NCBI RefSeq assembly: GCF_963855985.1
Contig: NC_087104.1
Coordinates: 744,001-808,000 of the forward strand
From: Ostrinia nubilalis
Lineage: Eukaryota; Arthropoda; Insecta; Lepidoptera; Crambidae
Length of the DNA stretch: 64,000 nt
Direction of reading: 5' to 3'
In this document: positions 1 to 11,400 of the stretch, piece by piece
Layout of the letters: every line of letters begins with the position of its first letter
Position numbering within the stretch: position 1 is the first letter of the stretch
The notes under the pieces: model-generated
Database searches by the model: none
The model's input: the letters and a program-made list of their open reading frames with translations, nothing else
What the model was told of the DNA's origin: nothing
Translations under genes and position numbers: made by a program

Positions 1-617
1 TGCCTCATTAGTCATTATCTATTTAATGATAGCAATAGATGAGTTACGAGTAATTATATTAGTTTATGTGAGCAATTGTATGTTATTTTGTCGGGACATA
101 ATATCTACCATTAATGAAAAGTGTTTTTTTCCTTTCACCTACTTTTATGATACATTCTACCTACTTCATAAAGTTAATAATATACCTCTCTACCTACTCC
201 TAAATACACATTCAGTGCAATAATGCTCTCTGAGTGAGTACTAACCCTAATACGCTCCAATGTTTTTGTTATAAACAGAGGCGATAAATTTTTCCCTGCG
301 ACCCATTGAGTTAATGTCTACCTACCTGAGCAGAAGGGTCGCTATTGTGTATCTACAATGATTATATTGCGAAATGTTTTTAATACGTTAAAACCAGCGC
401 GAAATTTAATATTTGATTATAATAGAAGGTACGTGAAGTCATGCTTTTAGGGTTTAAAAAAATGTCTTTGAAGATTTTTGTTCGCCTCATCAAAGAACAA
501 TGTGCCTGTGTGCTAGGAAACCAGTGCCTATTTTGTGTAGTTTATGTACCTACTGACCGGGTAAGTCTTGTATTTCTACGAAATTATTATTAAATTTCAA
601 TTACGATTTTCAGAACC
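1..617. other. Left flank of GST gene, no coding gene seen
   Basis: AT-rich DNA without a convincing open frame. The acceptor at 611-613, just before the GST start codon, implies that a non-coding first exon of that gene lies in or left of this stretch. I could not place that exon. Confidence 0.5.
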
Positions 618-1565
618 ATGTCGTTAAGTAATGTTCCAGTGTTGTATGGAGATGAGGCATCTCCACCTGTAAGGTTCGTCATGATGACAGCATCCATATT
701 GAAAATCCAGCTGGATTTTCGAAAAGTGGATTTGTTTTTGGGAGAAAATAAAACAGAGTTGTATTCCAAGGTAGACACAATAACTAGGTACGCTTAATAG
801 CTTGCAACTTATTTAATTTTGTCATGCCTGTTAATTTTTCAGATAAATCCACTACATAAAGTTCCTGCACTAGATACAGGGAAGCAGGTAATATGCGATA
901 GCCATGCTATAGCTCTCCACCTTTGCCGGCAAAGTAAACACCAAGACCTGTATCCCGAAGATAACTTTACAAGAGCCAGAGTTGACCAGATGCTGTTTTT
1001 CAACTCTGGCCTTCTGTTTCCAGCTGACAGCCTAATTTTTGTAAGTTTTCACGGAAAATCTTTTCAGTAAGGTTTTGCAGTCATTTGTTGAATAAAAATT
1101 AAATTTTATTTTATTTAAACTTGTAATATTTCAGACAGAATATTTTGCCGGCAAGCCTGTGAATACGGTCAACGTGGATCATTGGTATAGGCTGTTAAGT
1201 TACTTGGAAGGGCAGCTGAGAAGTCAGCCTTGGCTAGCTGGCGAAAAGGTAACGCTATTACGCTATATTATTATTACCTACCATGATCTTGAGTGACTAA
1301 AATGACCACTTAACGAAATAAATGGCGGCGTTAATATAGGATGATAATTGTTTTTTTTTTTGTTAATTAGATGACGCTGTCTGACTTGTGCTGCGGTACT
1401 ACTATAAGTTCATTGCAACTTTTAGTGCCAATAACGGATCAACATCCTAAAGTTAATGAGTGGATGAAGATACTTCAACAGCAACCTTGCTTCGAAATTA
1501 ACTTAAGAGGTTTAAAACGTCTGGCTACTATGGTAGAAAAATATGTGACTAATTCTAAACAATAA
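618..1565 (+). CDS. Glutathione S-transferase, insect delta/epsilon type
   Basis: Conjugates glutathione to electrophiles in the cytosol (detoxification). Four coding exons join in frame with GT/AG borders: 618-770, 843-1040, 1135-1248 and 1371-1565, all phase 0, giving 219 aa, the usual length for the family. Residues 8-20 (VLYGDEASPPVRF) match the N-terminal strand and catalytic loop of delta/epsilon GSTs; the Ser of SPP at about residue 16 is the expected catalytic residue. NPLHKVPALD supplies the cis-Pro of the thioredoxin fold, and DSHAIALHL is the glutathione-binding Asp/Ser-His-Ala-Ile motif. The C-terminal half carries LAGEKMTLSDL, the usual start of helix 6. The start is the first ATG after an acceptor at 611-613, so a non-coding 5' exon is likely. 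The class within insect GSTs is not settled by inspection. Confidence 0.9.
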
Positions 1566-1566
1566 A
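1561..1566 (+). promoter_or_regulatory. Polyadenylation signal overlapping the GST stop codon
   Basis: AATAAA at 1561-1566 contains the TAA stop codon (1563-1565) of the GST gene. If it is used, the 3' UTR is only some tens of bases long. Confidence 0.5.
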
Positions 1567-1605
1567 GTTATTAGTTAAATGAACGTTTTTAATATTTATA
1601 TCACA

Positions 1606-1838
1606 CTAGCTTTCCGCCCGCGGCTTCGCCCGCGTGGAATTTTGTCTGTCACAGAAAAACTTTATCGCGCGCGTCCCTGTTTCAAAAACCGGGATAAAAA
1701 CTATCCTATGTTCTTTCCCGGGACTCAAACTATCTCTATGCCAAATTTCATCAAAATCGGTTTCGAGGTTTAAGCGGGAAAGCGTAACAGACAGACAGAC
1801 AGACAGAGTTACTTTCGCATTTATAATATTAGTTGGGA
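1606..1838 (-). mobile_element. Non-autonomous Helitron-like element (copy 1)
   Basis: Read on the minus strand it begins TCCCAACTAATATTATAAAT and ends GGAAAGCTAG. These are the 5' TC and 3' CTAG ends of Helitrons, and it lies between a host A and T with no target duplication. It contains a short (CAGA)n tract. It is nearly identical to 12949-13189. The non-autonomous Lepidoptera family known as Lep1 is the likely match. Confidence 0.75.
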
Positions 1839-2378
1839 TTACATCCGCCATTACGCCATGGGACTTACCCATCCGAGTTCATTTTAAACTTGGTAGAATC
1901 ATTGGATTTTGGCGTCGTACAAGAGCCTTCGCTAAAATTCGCGCAGGTGCCCGCAAAAATTGGTGTGAGCAACGCACTCAAGTGCATTTCCGTACATTTC
2001 CATTAATTCATTCATAGTTCGGTAGGCATATTAATAATGTATGGAAATGCAAACTGGCGCGGAGGCCCTAAAAGCATCAGAATAAACGCTCTTTTCGAAT
2101 CAAGCGGGCGGGATAAGGGGCAGAAGCTACACGAAACTGGATACGACGCCGAATGACGTCCACTGCTGGAAGGCCTCCCTCAAGGATTTCCATAACGACC
2201 GGTCCCGCGAAACAAAAACAAAAAAGAAACTTAATTAAATCGATATTTTCGATTATGTTTCAGCTGATTACAACGCGGCATTTACTTGTCTATGGAACGG
2301 AGTATAGTCTGTTGTTCAAATGTCAAAAGTTCTGTAGTCTATGAATGCTATTGATTGGTCGACGAGGAGATGTAAAAA
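1839..2378. other. Intergenic DNA and probable Eps15 promoter/5' UTR
   Basis: No gene is seen between the Helitron and the Eps15 start codon. 2151-2200 carries a fragment of a dispersed repeat (core GACGTCCACTGCTGGA) also present at 38343. The transcription start was not identified; the last 100 bases or so are probably 5' UTR. Confidence 0.4.
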
Positions 2379-2405
2379 ATGGCTGCCTTGCCTTCTCCTA
2401 CTCAG
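2379..2405 (+). CDS. Eps15: Eps15 exon 1 (start exon)
   Basis: ATG followed by eight codons (MAALPSPTQ) and the donor gtagaa. It joins in phase 0 to the [13 protein letters not shown] exon. This short start exon is preferred because the joined N terminus resembles that of other insect Eps15 proteins. Confidence 0.75.
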
Positions 2406-5400
2406 GTAGAAATAATCGGATTTAAATAGTTATTATAGTGCAAATTAACTATTTATTATCTCCCACGGAAACTTAATTTATATACCAATCGTTTAGATCT
2501 TCGCTTGTAGGTCCTCAAGTGTGGTTTTATTTAAATATTGCTGGTCAAAGTGTCGTACTCGAGTGTGATTGCGATGCGTTAGAAATATTAGAATTGTTCA
2601 TGTTTTATCGTGAATATGAGTATTATTAGATTCTATGTTGAAGTGTTAAGCTATTTAGCATACTATATTGTAGTAATATAATTGATAAATCCAGTAAAAT
2701 TCAAGTTGTTTCAAAGAACATTGAATGTCAGGGACAGTGTTGAAATGTCACACCCATACCAATTCAAAATACGTTTTGTGAATAAATTCCCAGTGAAATT
2801 CTAGTGACCAAAATGTGGATTGAACCGTTGCAGGTGGCAGGGACCCACAGTGCTATATACGAAGCATATTATCACCAAGTAAGTGGAATTTATAAGTAGC
2901 ATGTAAGTTTAATTTGTATGTATTCGTTCTCAATTGATCGCAAGTAATTGATTTTATGAAACGTCTTGGCCACTTAATTCCGGTGTTGCGTGTGTCAAGG
3001 AGTTGCTTATAAATCAATAATATGAGAACATAACCATTTGTACTGCATCAGTTCTTAAAAGTCATCATACACATAATTTATTTAAAACCAATGTTTTATC
3101 CTTAATATATTTCAACTCACTGCAGAGTTGTATATTAAATACTACTGTATCTATGAAACTTTCAACAAGGTCTTTTAGAACCTAAATAATAGTTGATTTT
3201 ATTCATATTATACATACAACGTGTCCCAAAATTCAAGGATAAGCCGGCGCCGCAGGATGGACATAGTTATGACTACTTTAGGAAAAATAAGAAAAAAAAT
3301 CTATCTTAATTATTTTTTAAGTTACACAATAAATTATGAAATTCTTCGAAAATTGACACCCCTTATGATATTTTACATTACCACGACCACTATCTTTTAA
3401 ATATTTCTGTTTTTTTGTTTGTATCGGCAACTTAAATAGTGCTGCTGTTCACTCCAATTCTTAAAACCCCCAGAATCCTTGCAGTTTTTACACAAAAGTT
3501 AATCAAAATATGATATTTCCTTAAAATTTTGAACGATTTTTACTTTCACTCCACTTTGACTCGTCGTTTTGTAAAAAAAAAGTATGAACACTACTGCGGC
3601 AAGTTTTTTATAAAGTTGACGCAACCATCCAAGATTCCAAAATGGTATAATACTCTAAGAAAACTAGTCGCAAAAAAGATATGCGTACCATTTTTACAAG
3701 CACTTCGCTTGTTAGTTAGTGTGGGACAAATCTTGCAACTGAATTTAAGACCAGTTCTCCTCAACCGATTGAGCTGAAAGGTTACATTATGTAAGTACGA
3801 TGACGATGCATTATTATGGTACCATTGAGCTGGATGGAGTCTGGAGGTGACCATAGGAACTTCTAAACGAAACGGCGGAATCGCATCTAGTTTGGGTTCG
3901 TTGGATTTGTCTTTTCTAGTGCTAGATGATATCCAGGATCCTGATAATGAGTCAAGAGGTGGCCAGGAGCTGGCCAAAGGAACTCCTAAACGAAATGTCG
4001 GAAGCTTATCGAATTTAGGTTCGTTGGATTTGACTTCCCGAGCACTTGGACCATAAAATTGAGAAACAACTAAAAAGTGTAAAATAAAGTTATAATAAAA
4101 AACTTTTTTTAAAACAAGCATTAATGCGAAATTTTAAGAAAGAATTTAACGATAAAAATAATAGCGCAAACAGAAAAAAAGAGGAATAAATTCCATGCGC
4201 GATTATAACTTTATTTTAAACTTTTTAGTTGTTTCTCAATCTCATGGCCTAAGTGCCCGGGAAGACAAATCCAACGAACCCAAATTCGATAAGCTTCCGC
4301 TGTTTCGTTTAGGAGTTCCTATGGCCAGCTCCTGGCCACCTCTTGACTTCATCATCAGCACTCTGGACATCATCTAGCACTAAAGTGCACGAAAAGACAA
4401 ATCCAACGAACCTAAACTAGATGAAATTCCGCCGTTTCGTTTAGAAGTTCCTATGGCCACCTCCAGACTCCATCCAGCTCAATGATACCATAATATTGCA
4501 TTGTCATCGTACTTACATAAGTATACCAAATTTCAGCTCAATTGGTTGAGGAGAACTGGTTTTAAATTCAGTTGCAAGATTTATCCCATACTAACTAACA
4601 AGCGAAGTGCTTGTAAAAATGGTACGCATATCTTTTTTGCGACTAGTTTTCTTAGAGTATTATACCATTTTGGAATCTTGGATAGTTGCGTCAACTTTAT
4701 AAAAAACTTGCCGCAGTAGTGTTCATACTTTTTTTTTACAAAACGACGAGTCAAAGTTGAGTGAAAGTAAAAATCGTTCAAAATTTTAAAGAAATATCAT
4801 ATTTTGATTAACTTTTGTGTAAAAATTGCAAGGATTCTGGGGGTTTTAAGGATTGGGGTGGACAGCAGCACTACTTAGGTTGCCGATACAAACAAAAAAA
4901 CAGAAGTACTTGAAAAATTGTGGCCGTGGTAATGTAAAATATCATAAGGGGTGTCAATTTTCGACGAATTTCATTATTTATTGTGTAACTTAAAAAATAA
5001 TTGAGATAGATTTTTTTTCTTATTTTTCCTAAAGTACCCATGACTATGTCCGCCCTGTGGCGCCGACTTATCGTTGAATTTTGGGACACGTTGTATATCT
5101 TGTTTAAAGTAGAGTTGCCACGAATAGTGATTTGGCCGAATACCGAATATTCGGCAACGCTGTCGGCCGAAGCGCCGAATATTCGGCGGCCGAATATTCG
5201 GCACAAAGTACATGCTAGTCGAGCGCGTAAATAATAATACGACAGGTTGCGATCTGTCTCCATCGCGCGCGGGATCGCGCTGATCCACGCTTTCCTAGGT
5301 TTTGTTCAAGCAGAAAGAGCAAGACAAAAAATTCTTCTAGAAGCTCTGAAACTAAGTTGTAATGATGAGTCCAGTAGTACCGATGACGATTCTTCTCCAC

Positions 5401-8400
5401 GTCGTAAGAGAAGAAACTTGGACGAAAATGATAAGTCATTTGAAATACACGACAGTTTCTGGAACTGCTTTGAGGAAGTCGCTAAAGATAATATGCGAAA
5501 TGGTAATGATGAGGAGAACGTGGAGAAGAATACTGTGGCAAATGAGATGGATTTTTATTTGAAATCAAAACGACTAGATCGGAAAGCTGATCCTTACAAG
5601 TGGTGGGCAGCTAATGAAAACAATACCCAAACCTCTCGAAATTTGCTAAAGTTTATCTTTCTTCTCCCGGGAGTAGCATGTATAGTAAGAGATTGTTTTC
5701 TGAAGCTGGTATCATTTATGATGAAAAGCGTAATCGTTTGCTACCGTCAAATGCTGAAAAGCTTGTTTTTATCCATAACAACTTACCGCTGATTAATTTT
5801 ACTTATTAAAGTATTGTAATTTGATAATAAAGACAAATCTTGATTAATATCGTTTCAAGGCGAGAGTGAATAGGCACTTACAGGGCAGATATGTACCATC
5901 CTAGACTGCATCTCACTTAACACAAGGTGCGATTGCGGTCAAATACCTGCCTTGTCTAGCATAAAAAAAAAATATGATGTGTCTTTTTTTCCATGATTTG
6001 GTATTCGGTATTCGGCCGAATAGTACCTATTATTCGGCCGAATACCGAATACCAAACAAAGTGGCCGAATAGGCCGAATACCGAATAGTAGCCGAATATT
6101 CGTGGCATGTCTAGTTTAAAGCCTATTTTCAACCGACTTCAAAAAAGGAGGAGGTTCTCAATTCGACCCGTATGTTTTTTTATAGTTTTTACTCTCTGTA
6201 GAAATAAAGTTTATTTGTATGCATCTCTATTAAGGTGGTTAAAACAAGAAGTTTTAAGTTGGTATTTAAAGGTATGATTTAGGTATTTGAGTTATAGTTT
6301 TGTTAACAGACTATACAAATAAGTAGAGATATAAAATTGTGTATCAAAATTCACACATAATAATTTTAAACATGAATAATATTTGTAACCATAATAGGTC
6401 ATAGTGAATAAACTATTTGATATGATATGATGAAGTTAGCTGGCCTACAAAATGACTTTTTACTTCAGTCAATGTGTTATTTGTCTTAGATTAGATATCA
6501 AGTAATGATAAAAACTGCTGAACTGCTCTTAGACAGATACCTATAACTTTAAAAATGACTGATCACTTACTTATTTATTTTAAGAAAAAAGGTTGAGCAA
6601 TCATGATAATCATTTTAAAATAATAGAATGTAAAAAATTTAGCTTCCGTTTAATTGGAATAGGTCTCAAGCTTCTACTACATCATAGATAATTACAGTTT
6701 TGGAGTTAACAATTCAATGAAGATGATTTCTTAGTTAGATAATGGTATATTATATGATAACATAGACTGATTACCTAATTAATTATCAACTGCATTACAA
6801 TCTTGTCCTGATTGAAATCAATAATCACTCAATCTTTGAAACATAACATGATTATTGTCTTGTCTTTTTATCTAACTATGAAAAAATGAAATACATAATA
6901 TTTTAATTTAACTAGCTTTTGCCCGCGGCTTACCTGCGTGAAATTTAGTTTGTCACAGATCATCATAAATTATAGTCTAAATGTTATTCTGGGTTATAAA
7001 CAATAATACTGTAAAGTTTCATCAAAATCCGTTCAGTAGTTTTTGTGTGAAAGAGTAACAAACATCCAGACATCCAAACTTTCGCATTTATAATATAGTA
7101 GGATTATATCTAGAATGTTTTTCAGCTCCTAAAATATAATTTATAACCTATTTTCATCTGGGATTTTGAAGGATTCTAATGGTGAAAAAATTTTTCAAAC
7201 TGGTCCAGTAGTTTTGGAGCTTTCCCTCCAAATAAACAAAAAATCAAATCATTCCTCTTTTTAATATAATATTAGTGTAGATGACCATGATACTTCTAAC
7301 GTGTCAATGTTAACCATACTGATGTGCCAATGCTTCCTTGCAGGTGGATCCTCAGGGCACCGGTGCGATACAGGCCCTGGATGCGGCTCGGTTCCTCAAG
7401 AAGTCGTACCTCAGCGATGTGGTCCTTAGCAAGATCTGGGACCTGTCAGACCCCACGGGCAAGGGGTACCTTGATAAGGTACATTAATTACTTTTTATTT
7501 TAATTCATGTGTGTTAATGGTAATTCTTTTCAGTCTCTCTTCTCTGTCCTTAATAAAGGAAAAAATTATAATAATAAGCATTAAAAAATATAATGTAATA
7601 TTTTAATATACCTTGAAAGGTTCCCTAAAGATCAGCATTCCAAAAAATATTCTCATTTCCTTTGGAATTTTTCTATTTCATTTATTTTTCTGAAAGAATT
7701 TCTTAATGGATTTGTTTACTTAAATTATTTTAAACTTAGGTAGGTACTTTTGTAGGTGCCCTTGACTCTATGAATAGAAGAATTACCTACATATTTTGAA
7801 ATGTTTTTTTAATTGAAAGTATTTTTTTCAATTTTAATATTCAATTAATTATAATTCCAAATAATATTTTTGCATAGCCATACAAGGTAGGTAATTTAAT
7901 TAATTTATGACTGCAATAAATAAGTAAATTAATGAGACAAAGAAAAAATTATAATAATCATAGTACATAATATTCAATCAAATAAATCAACCAGCAATAA
8001 AGGCCTACAAATAATAATAAATTGATCGACTTTTTGTTGCCCTTAGTCTTAGGTAAATATGTCTAGTCAGCCTGTCTAGCCTAGGTCAGTCAACCAGGCG
8101 CGTCTGACTCACTGCAGAATATTCCAGATCAGACCCGACGACGTTATAACTCTTTTTACGTTGTTACATAACACAATAAACTCGTATGTGCCACTTTTTG
8201 ACAGTTTTTATGTAGAGGCTGCGTGTTTGCGTTCTCTCATTGTTACGATTCTATTGAGATTCGGAAAATTTAATTACAGGGTTTGGGAAATCAGAGAGAA
8301 TGCGGTGGAATGGAAAAGAATGGAAATTGCCTTTTTATGATTGTAATGTATGGATGTGGAAAGATAATGCGACAATGTTTTGTACGTTTATCATTGATAG

Positions 8401-11400
8401 GACAGAATTGAGATCGGTGATTCAGCGATCATTATTTATGGCTACCTAAGTAACAGACTGGATTTTTTGGTTGACTCATATAATTTTATAACAGTTAAAT
8501 ACTGCTGTCGCCAAGTTTGTTATAATTTAGTATCAATTTAAAAAACCACGTTCGTTATAAAATTATCGCCATGAAACTACATGCCTTATCAGATATTTAA
8601 TTAAGGAAAATGCCAACGTTTCATTTCTGAAAGGAACACAAGGCCGCGTGAAATCGGGTAGCTACGGAGGAGCACAAAATTCATTAACTAAATATTGACT
8701 GTTGCGGAGGATGCGTCTCGTAGTTCGTATTTGATTACGTTGTATGCGCTGATACGTTATCACGCGCGCTTGTGTGCGAATGCGCCATGAATGGCCGCTG
8801 CGTGTTGTGATTTGTGGAAACATAAGCGTTCGGTGACAGCTATAGAAGTTTCAAAGACTGTTCCGATGGTTGTTTATGGGTAAAAGAAATCAGCACAAGG
8901 TCTGTTGCTCATTGTACATTAGGCGACTGTAGAAATCGCAAATTGCGAAATAAAACACCACACAAAATTTGCGATTTCTATGCAAAATAACGCATTTTAA
9001 AGTTAAAAATAAGGTTATTAATAACTCGGGCAAATAGTGACGTGAAAACAGTGCACCTAGTGAAGACTTCATAGTAATTAACAGTGCGTGGATACAGCTG
9101 ACTACGTTGACATTGGTTGAAGGTAAAATCGAGACACCCCCTTTTGATTACATCTGCATCGATATCTCGCAAACAAACGTATAGTATTGCTGCCGATAAA
9201 TGACAATTGAATACAATATGCTTTCGATTTAAATTATTTTGAACTTCTTCCTTCCACAATAATCATCATCATAGTATTTGTGTTTGTCAATGTAAGACAA
9301 ATTCAATTCGCCGCACTTTCCTATGAGCATCGTCTGTCACTTCATCTCCCTGTCCGATCACCGAGATCGTTGTATGGAGACTTCCGAATAATTTATCTGC
9401 CTATGAAACTTGGCACATGATGAAAATAGGTTTAATGTCAACCTTACGAGGGTAGTAATAAGAACGTATCATGTTTTGGTAAAAATAACCAAACATCCCA
9501 TAATGAAAGCCGTTGGATTATTGTATATCTTCTATAATCTGTATTACCTATTTCATCATGTGCCAAGTCATAAGGCAGATGAATTATTCGGGTTACTTAC
9601 AAAAGCTTCGTTGATCCGACTACTAGTCTTCCGTTGACTTTTATAGTCAGGAAATGGACCGAATATTCACGTAATCTTCAGTATAGTGCTATTTGGCCAC
9701 GAACATTCATTTTTGTGCAGTCTACTATACATAGTAACTAGTGTATGTTCACAATATTTCCCTTGAAGAAGTAATAGGAGTGACCGAGCGACAGTTCCTA
9801 GCTGATGGCAACAGGAAAGAGTTACCGAAATGCTTTATACGGGCGGGTGGAATGTTAATAGCAATGTTCACGGAATGCTAAATTGCGTATAGTTCCACTA
9901 ATGAAAACTGGAAGGGGGCTGGTGGAATGAGATAATGTGTGAGCTGTGGGGTATAAATAAATCTCTGTTAAGTATAAATAATCTGGGTAAAGTGCAAACT
10001 TCTGACCTTTCTGTGTCGGCATTTAGGCGCCTTTATCTAGGCTCCCGAGGGATCTGTGAAAGACGTGCCACTAACTTCATCGTACTTTAGTAAGTTTTGT
10101 TCACGTCGCGTTAGGAATTTTGATGGAAATAATGGGGAGCCTAGACGAGAGTAACGAACTTTCTGACTAGTCTGTAAATGGTTATGCGTGGCTGAGTTTT
10201 TGAATCTGAAACTTGGGATGATATTTACTGCCCATTTACTGTATGAACTCTTTGGTCGTGTATTTCTCAGAAACTACGGAATATTTGTATTATTACTGAA
10301 AACAGCAATTAACCACAGTTTAAAAACTGTGGTTTCAGCAAGATAAAGATGTAATCTAATATCCTAAGATATGATAAACACAGAAGTAAGACAATTATTT
10401 CTCTTAAAATGAAATTGCGAATTTCTTTGCGTCCGTTCCATGACCTAATTCGAGTTTGTCATTTCAAAAGATAGGCACACTAACATTCATAAGAAGCCGA
10501 AATGTTTTAGCTCGTCAGTCGGAGAAAGAACTCGATATCATTTCTGCCGTAATGCGAACCCTAATCCACTTTGACGGCGTCCTCTTGAAATATTACGATC
10601 ACCCCCAAGTAAGTTAAGAAACGTTTCCTTGTTTACGCATTTTTTATGAACTTTCGAGCGTTTTTATTTCGCAAGTGTCACTTCAACATTTTCTCAAACA
10701 ATCCGATTACATTTGCTGAAAGAAACTTTTTTAAAAGGGTGCGTTTGATCGTGTTGGTAACAGAATTTTAGACGCAACTGTATGCTATGTTCATCTTTTA
10801 AGGACCATTAGCTCTGACGGACATTACTAGACTGGATCTACACTTTACATCAGTTTAACTAGTACTATGTTATCTGTATTATTAATTAATGTCAAGCAAT
10901 ATCGTTGATCAAAATCTGCGGGTAGTTCGAGTTTATTGGTTGCGGTCGCCATTTTGGCTTCTGGCTTTGAGTTGGAGCATAGGCCTGCAGTTCATCAATT
11001 AACAATAAAGGGGTAAGCACAACCATGTGGTCTGAACGCATTAATGTGCTATGATTAATGCTGCTAATTATAATGCTCGTACTGTGTCCCGGCAGCTGAG
11101 TGCTAATTTAATTTGCGCTCCTCTAAATGGTGTGACAGCTGATGGTACCCTAAAAACGCCCGCATAAATTACTACGGGATTTTTTTTATAAATAAACGGG
11201 CTGTTTCCCAATTTGGATCTATTCCTTCTGCCAAGATTAGGTAATCCGTTTTCTTGATTATGAATTTTCAAGATATTTATCGGGCATAGGTTGGAATATT
11301 TCGCTGCGGGTCGGTAGTTTGAAATACCTTCTTGATTTTCGCTGCCCTAAAGTTTTTGGAACTACCTACATTGTTCGAATTTGTTGGGCTGGTTTAAAAG

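Noticed and set aside
5247..5650. A host gene encoding an acidic nuclear protein
   Set aside because: It lies inside a hAT element with target duplications and continues, after a frameshift, into the transposase C terminus.
10313..10345. Possible microRNA hairpin
   Set aside because: The perfect stem is only about 10 bp, too short for a pre-miRNA.
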